Below are positions 58,797 to 64,000 of a stretch of DNA of 64,000 bases, piece by piece. This DNA comes from Lentinus brumalis (taxonomy: Eukaryota > Basidiomycota > Agaricomycetes > Polyporales > Polyporaceae). Under the pieces are notes generated by a model. The model was not told where the DNA came from and made no database searches. It saw nothing but the letters and a program-made list of their open reading frames with translations. Positions within the stretch are counted from its first letter, which is position 1, and the number at the start of each line of letters is the position of its first letter. A program made the position numbers and the translations under genes. The stretch spans positions 496,001-560,000 of the forward strand of contig MARA01000027.1 in the NCBI GenBank assembly GCA_001792895.1. Reading direction: 5' to 3'.

Positions 58797-60751
58797 CTAT
58801 CCTCGTCGAGGACGGCCCTCCCGAGAACGGGGGCAAACGCAGTGAAAGCGACTTGAGTATGGGAAGTTACCGTGCTGGCGGACATCGTTTCCTAGTTTCA
58901 TGTCACGAGTGTTTTGTATTACGTACCACAGGCCGAAATTGTATATATCCTCGGCGATATTTGGCCAGTCGGGAGGTAGTATGCTGTGGTCGTAGTGGCG
59001 TATAATACGTGCGAGGTCCACACAGAGCAGATGTGTCCCTGGAGTGTCTGACTGGAGCTGCTGACTCGATAGACCGATGTAGTTGTACGCAGTATTCAAC
59101 GCTGCGGGCAAGGTCGATGGTGGCCACGCAGCATCATTGCCAGAGGCGTCCATGAGGGCGATGAGGGCACCGCTCCACATGCAAGGGTGCACCAACTCCA
59201 TTGGATCGTAATATCCGTCCGTCCCCCAATGCGCGATGTTTGCTGACATGATTCGCTGGAAGCAGGTTCTCGTGGCGTCGAGGGAAAGCTCTGTGGCGCA
59301 CAGAGCGGCGTAATCCAAGACTTTGGTATCCATCGAGGTCGTGTATGCGGTTGCTACCATCTCGCCGTCTAGTGACTCTGTATGTCGAGAAACAAGGGCA
59401 GTTTCCATCCCGCGCCATGCCAGGGTGTAGGCTCGGTCACGCGGGAAGAGCATCTTGCAAAGGTGGTAGATACGAGGATGCTGGTCCCAGAATATTTTGG
59501 CATCCTCGTCATGGAGATTGAAGTGACAGAACTCGCGCACATAACAATGATAGTAGAAGGCAATGCGGGAAGAAAGCTGGCGCCGGGAGAGATATAGGAC
59601 CTTCCTCCATGGTCTAGTGAGCTCGAACAGCACTCGTGAGGGTGGGGAAAGGTAGGAGCAATGCGTGACAACGCTAGGGAGGATGATGGTGCCTAGTGAA
59701 AACGCGATTAATATCGCGACGAAGAAGGTTCCGACGATAGCCACGGTGCGGTTGAGGTTCCACAGCAGGATGAGCAACCCGGCGAAGAACAGTCCCGAGG
59801 CAATCTGGAGAAGGACGGGGAGAAAGCTCACGATCTCCTTCACGCGCCACCGCTGCAAGCTGTTGAGGCGAAGCTGGCGGAGACGCGCGGTCTGGCGCGA
59901 CGTCCCTGATAGCCCGGATTGGTACTCGGTGAGCCACTGCTTCACCATGATCCCGATGGAAGCGGCGGCGAGGCTCGAGATGAGGCTCGAGAACCAGAGC
60001 GCGTTGAGCACGACGGCCCACAGCGGCACAGCAGGGGTAGAGGGCGTGGATTGAAGTATACGAACGGGGATTGTGTGGAGTTGACGAAGGCCTGGTTCAC
60101 AGTGAAGCCACTGAGCTGCGCCGAGATCCTCTCGAGGGCGACGAGGACGGGATCGGGGGCGGGGGCGGGATCGGGAATGAGGCGCTTGTACAACTCGATG
60201 TTGAACGCCGTCTGGATCGCCGAGAACAAACCCGCCTGTATGACAAGGACATCAGTCTGAGTTAGCAATGGTGCTGAGGTCGGCGAAGTAGGTGACATAC
60301 GTAAATGAGCAGCGTATCTATCTCCTTGTTCCAGCGGTCGACCAGGTCATCACTGTATTTCTCCACGATCTTCGCCGTCTCCGTCCAGGCGTCCTCACGC
60401 TCCTTCTCGGTAATGACTGTTTTCCTGGCATCCCAGTATTGCTATGCGCCGTTGAGCCATGCACGCAGCCACCCATCGCACTGCAGATAACACTCACCCT
60501 GATAGTTTCCGCGGTCTTCCATTCGGGCTCTTTGTCTTTGGCATCGTTTGGTGCCTGAGAGCGCCATGTTATGGTCAGCCTGCCGACTCACTAGACACCA
60601 CTATGCTCACCTGTGGAGGCTCTTGCACCTGTTGTCCACTAGCGCCGCCGCCTGCTGCTGCCTCATGCGAAGCTGCTGCGCCCGAGGTGGCGGGCGTGGA
60701 ATTCGCGACTCCTTGCGCAGGACTGGAGGTCGTTGTTGGGCCCTCGGACAT
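58797..60751 (-). CDS. DUF6535 membrane protein, apparent frameshift
   Basis: Family of basidiomycete membrane proteins of unknown function. ATG 60,751 opens a Ser/Thr/Ala/Gly-rich N-terminus (MSEGPTTTSSPAQGVANSTP). Exons then give PNDAKDKEPEWKTAETIR, KEREDAWTETAKIVEKYSDD, LVDRWNKEIDTLLIY and AGLFSAIQTAFNIELYKRL (DUF6535 core). After about 60,060 the conserved sequence continues in another frame: PLWAVVLNALWFSSLISSLA, SIGIMVKQWLTEYQSG, then helices FLPVLLQIASGLFFAGLLIL and TFFVAILIAFSLGTIILPSV. A long soluble C-terminal part follows (LDYAALCATELSLDATRTCF and others), stop at 58,797. No AG acceptor exists in the interval 60,000-60,070 that could restore frame by splicing, so one base appears to be missing. 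It is either an assembly indel or a recent pseudogene. Confidence 0.78.
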
Positions 60752-63700
60752 GGTAGGGGCTGAGCTGCAGAACGCCTTGATGTCGAGTAGAAGATGACAG
60801 TGGACGAAGGGCAGGAGCGATAGCTAGGGCGATGTGCGGATGAACTGCCTGCAGGCACGCGGCGCTAGTGCATATGTGCGCGATCGCAGAACCTGTCAAG
60901 CAAAGTAAGGAAGTCATGCAGCGTGGTGGTACACGCTGTCAAAGAACGTATCCGGCGGTAGAGTATTCCGTTCTATGGACTGGTACGGATCGGGGCGGAA
61001 ACATTCACTCACCGACTTTCGAAGCGATAAATATGTATCGAAATCAAAGCATATGCATGCCTGCATGGGGCGGTACGGTAGCATGAGTCCCTGAAGTGAG
61101 CTACGGGCAGAGACACGCTGAGTACTACATACTATTCTTGCCTCGGGCTGTACTACATAGGCATCAGATCGGCGAACACCTTCCAAGAAGCTGTCCACCG
61201 TGTCCTCCACTGACAGCACTTACCACCACGTTGCATGACTTCGAATTTTCCTCACGCACCGCTGTCCTAGCCCCCTGCGAATGTGCTGGCATGGCTTGCT
61301 GGTCGACCTCACGATTGAAAGTGGATCGGACGCTGCACGCGTCGCCTCCGGGGCACGTCTTCCGAAGATCTGGAGACATTACAATGAGGACTGAAGTCTG
61401 GATAGTCGAGACGATGACATCCAAAGGCAATGGGATACACATCACGGTCCCAGGATTACCACATGTACATAGCACGAGTCTGCGGTAGCGTCATAGTACA
61501 ATGCATGGGGTAGGCGGCACTATCGTATCGCTCGTGGACATGGCGTCAAGAACTTAGGAATGGGAGACAGAAATCTTGCGTAGACGATACGTACACAGGA
61601 TGCGTGGAAAGTGACACCGGGGCCGCAACCACCCGGACGGAGAGAAGAGCACGTATGAGCTAGCAGGACAGGGTGAGGGCAGACGCAGAAGGAACGACGG
61701 ATGCTCGCGGCGACTTGTTGCTGTTCGATGCGGCGGTGCAGCGCCATAGTCGACGGGGATTCAGCGCACCCAGAGAGCGATGTCGCGGAGGTGGATAGCC
61801 GTGGAGGTGTAAGCTGGCACCATGGTCGACGTCCAACAGCGTCGGCGAATGACATTTAAGCTCACTTGGCCCTGCTCCGGTGTTCGGAGGTGCTAGGAGC
61901 GACACCGTGATGAGAGCTATGCGTCGAGATCCTGGCGCGGTAAGACAAGTAAACATCGAAGGCTGAACGGAGATGCTGAGCGCTGAGTCGTCCACTGCAG
62001 GTGTCGGCGATCTGCACGACTGCGCGGCCACCTTGATGATACCATCTACAAGCACATCCTGCACCACCCACACTCTCGCTGAAGCCAGACGATGCCGACT
62101 TGCGCCCTGACGACCATGGAGCCCGGCATGTTGCCGAGCAGTGGGACCGACAGATGAAGAGCCGTAGTCGTGACTCGTCGGCCTGCTGCAAAGTTCAGGA
62201 TCTCGAGACCCGGCGGAAGCGTGCACGAGTACGCATGGCGGACGAGGAGCACCGCATGCGTCCGAGCCTATCGCGGCAGGTCCCAACAAGACGGCGACCA
62301 GCGCAGACATCATGCTGAACGCAAGGACAGGGGCGAGTCTCAGCATAGGGAAATGAGGGCTTTGCCTCACGCGATATGATTCTGCGCAGAGCGGGTAGGA
62401 TGTTGATGAATGTCTGCGTCTTCGAAGCTTGGGAACTCCGTCTAACCTTCATTCCGAATTGAGTCTTCGACTTCATGCTCCCGTGCGCCGACTGGTGCCG
62501 ATCCTGGCTGAACGAAGATGGTGGAGGAACCAGAAGACGGTGAGCTCGCAAATGAACGCTCGTGCGAGCGGTCGCGGGGGCTCGAACCGGGGCTTGCGTC
62601 TGCGCTCCAGGACGAGCCGGTTTGTCTTCAGCCAACGCTGAACTAGAATCCGAGAAAGATGCGCTGAGTGTGATATGTACGGAGGGCGAGCAGGAGAGAA
62701 TGGATGGGCACAAGAGACAGTCTCCGATTTGACAACCGCAAACTGCTGCCCGACGATCTTGAGGACCCGGAACATTGGCTATACGGTCGTCCGGGCGTCG
62801 ATCTGGCTCTCTACCTGCGTCCTCCGCTGTTCTGCCTTCACGGCAAAGCTAGCGTTGTCGGCGGCAGCGACCTAACGTTCGGGGGAGGGTGGATACCGTT
62901 GTCGAGACTACTGTGGGAGGGGTTGCTGTGGAAGGTGAACGGGTGCGCGAGATCGAGGACGGTGGTGGACGTCCCTACTGGAACGATGCGAGAATGGGCC
63001 TGTTAGATGATGCGGGGAAGCAGAACGGGTGTCAACGAACAGGTCCCTGCGCGAGAACGTCCTATTAAACATACGATGGCATAGGGTATGCGGAGAACTC
63101 ACGCACGCGTGAACACTACCATCAAGGCCAGATCCTTCCTCCGTACCCTGGGATCTTCGAGCAGTTGTGAGCACTGAATGCTAGAGCAGCGTCGGAGGCT
63201 GCTGTTATACCGCAGTGGTCTGTATCGCAGTGGACTGCATCGTCGGAGGGCAAGCACTACCTGTGGCTCGACATCGGGCTTGCGAGCTGAGGACCAGAGA
63301 CCGAGCGAGGATCGCAGTGAAGATGGAGGTAAAGGAGGGATAGTCGCACCGAGAGGATGGGATCACCTCGATGGAGCAAGACTAGATGACTGCGCCGGCG
63401 AGGAAGAGCGGCGGAGCTGTCTCAAGTAGCTGCTGATAGAGCCCGCGCTGTCCTGAAGCCAGGCGAAAATGGACGAAGGTCGCAGTGGGACTCTCCTCTG
63501 TCCCGTGAACGTGTGATGCCAAGTAGCGTGATAGTTGCGTCGTAGAGGGTTCTGTGCCAAGGTGAGTTACGCAGCAAGCATGAGATGTAAGAAGGCGAAG
63601 ACGCACTTATAATGGGGTGAGACGCGACCCATTTCTGCCAAGTGCGACGTCGGGGCGACACTGTCCATTCACAGCCAGCGCATGCTGGGAAACGAAGAGC

Positions 63701-63871
63701 GCGACGCATGAGACATAGTCGGAGAGCGCGTCGGATGAGAGAGTCGAGTCGAGGTCCGGCCTGCGGGAGTTTAATTTGCCTGTGTCTGCAGTGAGCACAA
63801 CGGTCTACTGCATCAGCCTCACCGGCATAAAACTTACCTCGCATGCTTACCTGCGTGTTCGCTGCCATCTT

Positions 63872-63902
<31 letters not shown>

Positions 63903-64000
63903 TGGGCAAAGCAAAGAGTCAAAGACGGAGGACTCAAGTTAACGGAGACGCCGCCACGTGCGAGCACTGATGTTGTACTCGTCGTCGCCGCCGTCGGGCT
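60752..64000. other. 3.2-kb terminal region without an assigned gene
   Basis: No family motif found. Hydrophobic stretches on the minus strand (LAPVLAFSMMSALVAVLLG near 62,330) suggest decayed or unrecognised membrane-protein exons. Another reads SDYVSCVALFVSQHALAV near 63,710. A plausible gene start is at 63,868 on the minus strand: MAANTQ followed by a good donor GTAAGC. I could not follow its frame through the next exons. Confidence 0.35.
63873..63902 (+). repeat. (CGT)10 microsatellite
   Basis: Ten perfect CGT units. On the minus strand this is (ACG)10, ending 4 nt before the possible start codon at 63,868. Confidence 0.9.

Noticed and set aside
62560..62620. GGTTCGAGCC word suggesting a tRNA on the minus strand
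   Set aside because: The would-be T-stem has C opposite C and no cloverleaf fits.

Overview
The window looks like a piece of a filamentous basidiomycete genome, probably an agaricomycete and perhaps a polypore. Coding regions are GC-rich and nearly every gene is cut by several short (about 50-65 nt) GT-AG introns. Several families typical of Agaricomycetes are present: DUF6533, DUF6534 and DUF6535 membrane proteins, a KNH1/Kre9-like GPI protein, adenylate-forming reductases and a Tnp2-type (CACTA/EnSpm) transposase. Exon boundaries below were read by eye from splice sites and family similarity, so outer coordinates are firmer than internal ones. I saw no tRNA, rRNA or CRISPR.

1-11.2 kb (all + strand): COP9 signalosome subunit 3, a TPR/F-box protein, a methionine sulfoxide reductase A with two in-frame starts (mitochondrial and cytosolic forms likely), and a DUF6534 seven-helix protein made of many tiny exons.

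11.5-18.2 kb: two paralogues of a family I do not recognise, divergently arranged (A on -, B on +), almost identical in their N-terminal halves and strongly diverged in their C-terminal halves. A decayed third N-terminal copy lies between them.

18.4-26.5 kb (- strand): a membrane-anchored pepsin-like aspartic protease, a KNH1-like GPI protein with an unusually long intron, and tyrosyl-DNA phosphodiesterase 1 with two N-terminal ubiquitin-interacting motifs. An orphan C-terminal fragment of a second aspartic protease follows at 27.2-27.6 kb on +.

27.8-43 kb: two tandem adenylation-thiolation-reductase enzymes (both -) and an allantoate-permease-type MFS transporter (+), a plausible small metabolite locus. 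The second reductase has an apparent one-base frameshift near its N-terminus.

43-50.2 kb: a DUF6533 membrane protein (-), about 4 kb of gene-poor DNA with a diverged tandem duplication, and an uncharacterised protein (-) whose 5' part is split by a roughly 214-bp element or intron.

50.6-58.8 kb: a Tnp2-family transposase gene (-), a convergent uncharacterised gene (+), and another small uncharacterised gene (-), with short TTCTAG...CTAGAA segments on both sides. 58.8-60.8 kb is a DUF6535 gene with an apparent frameshift. 60.8-64 kb holds no gene I can assign, only a possible gene start at 63,868.
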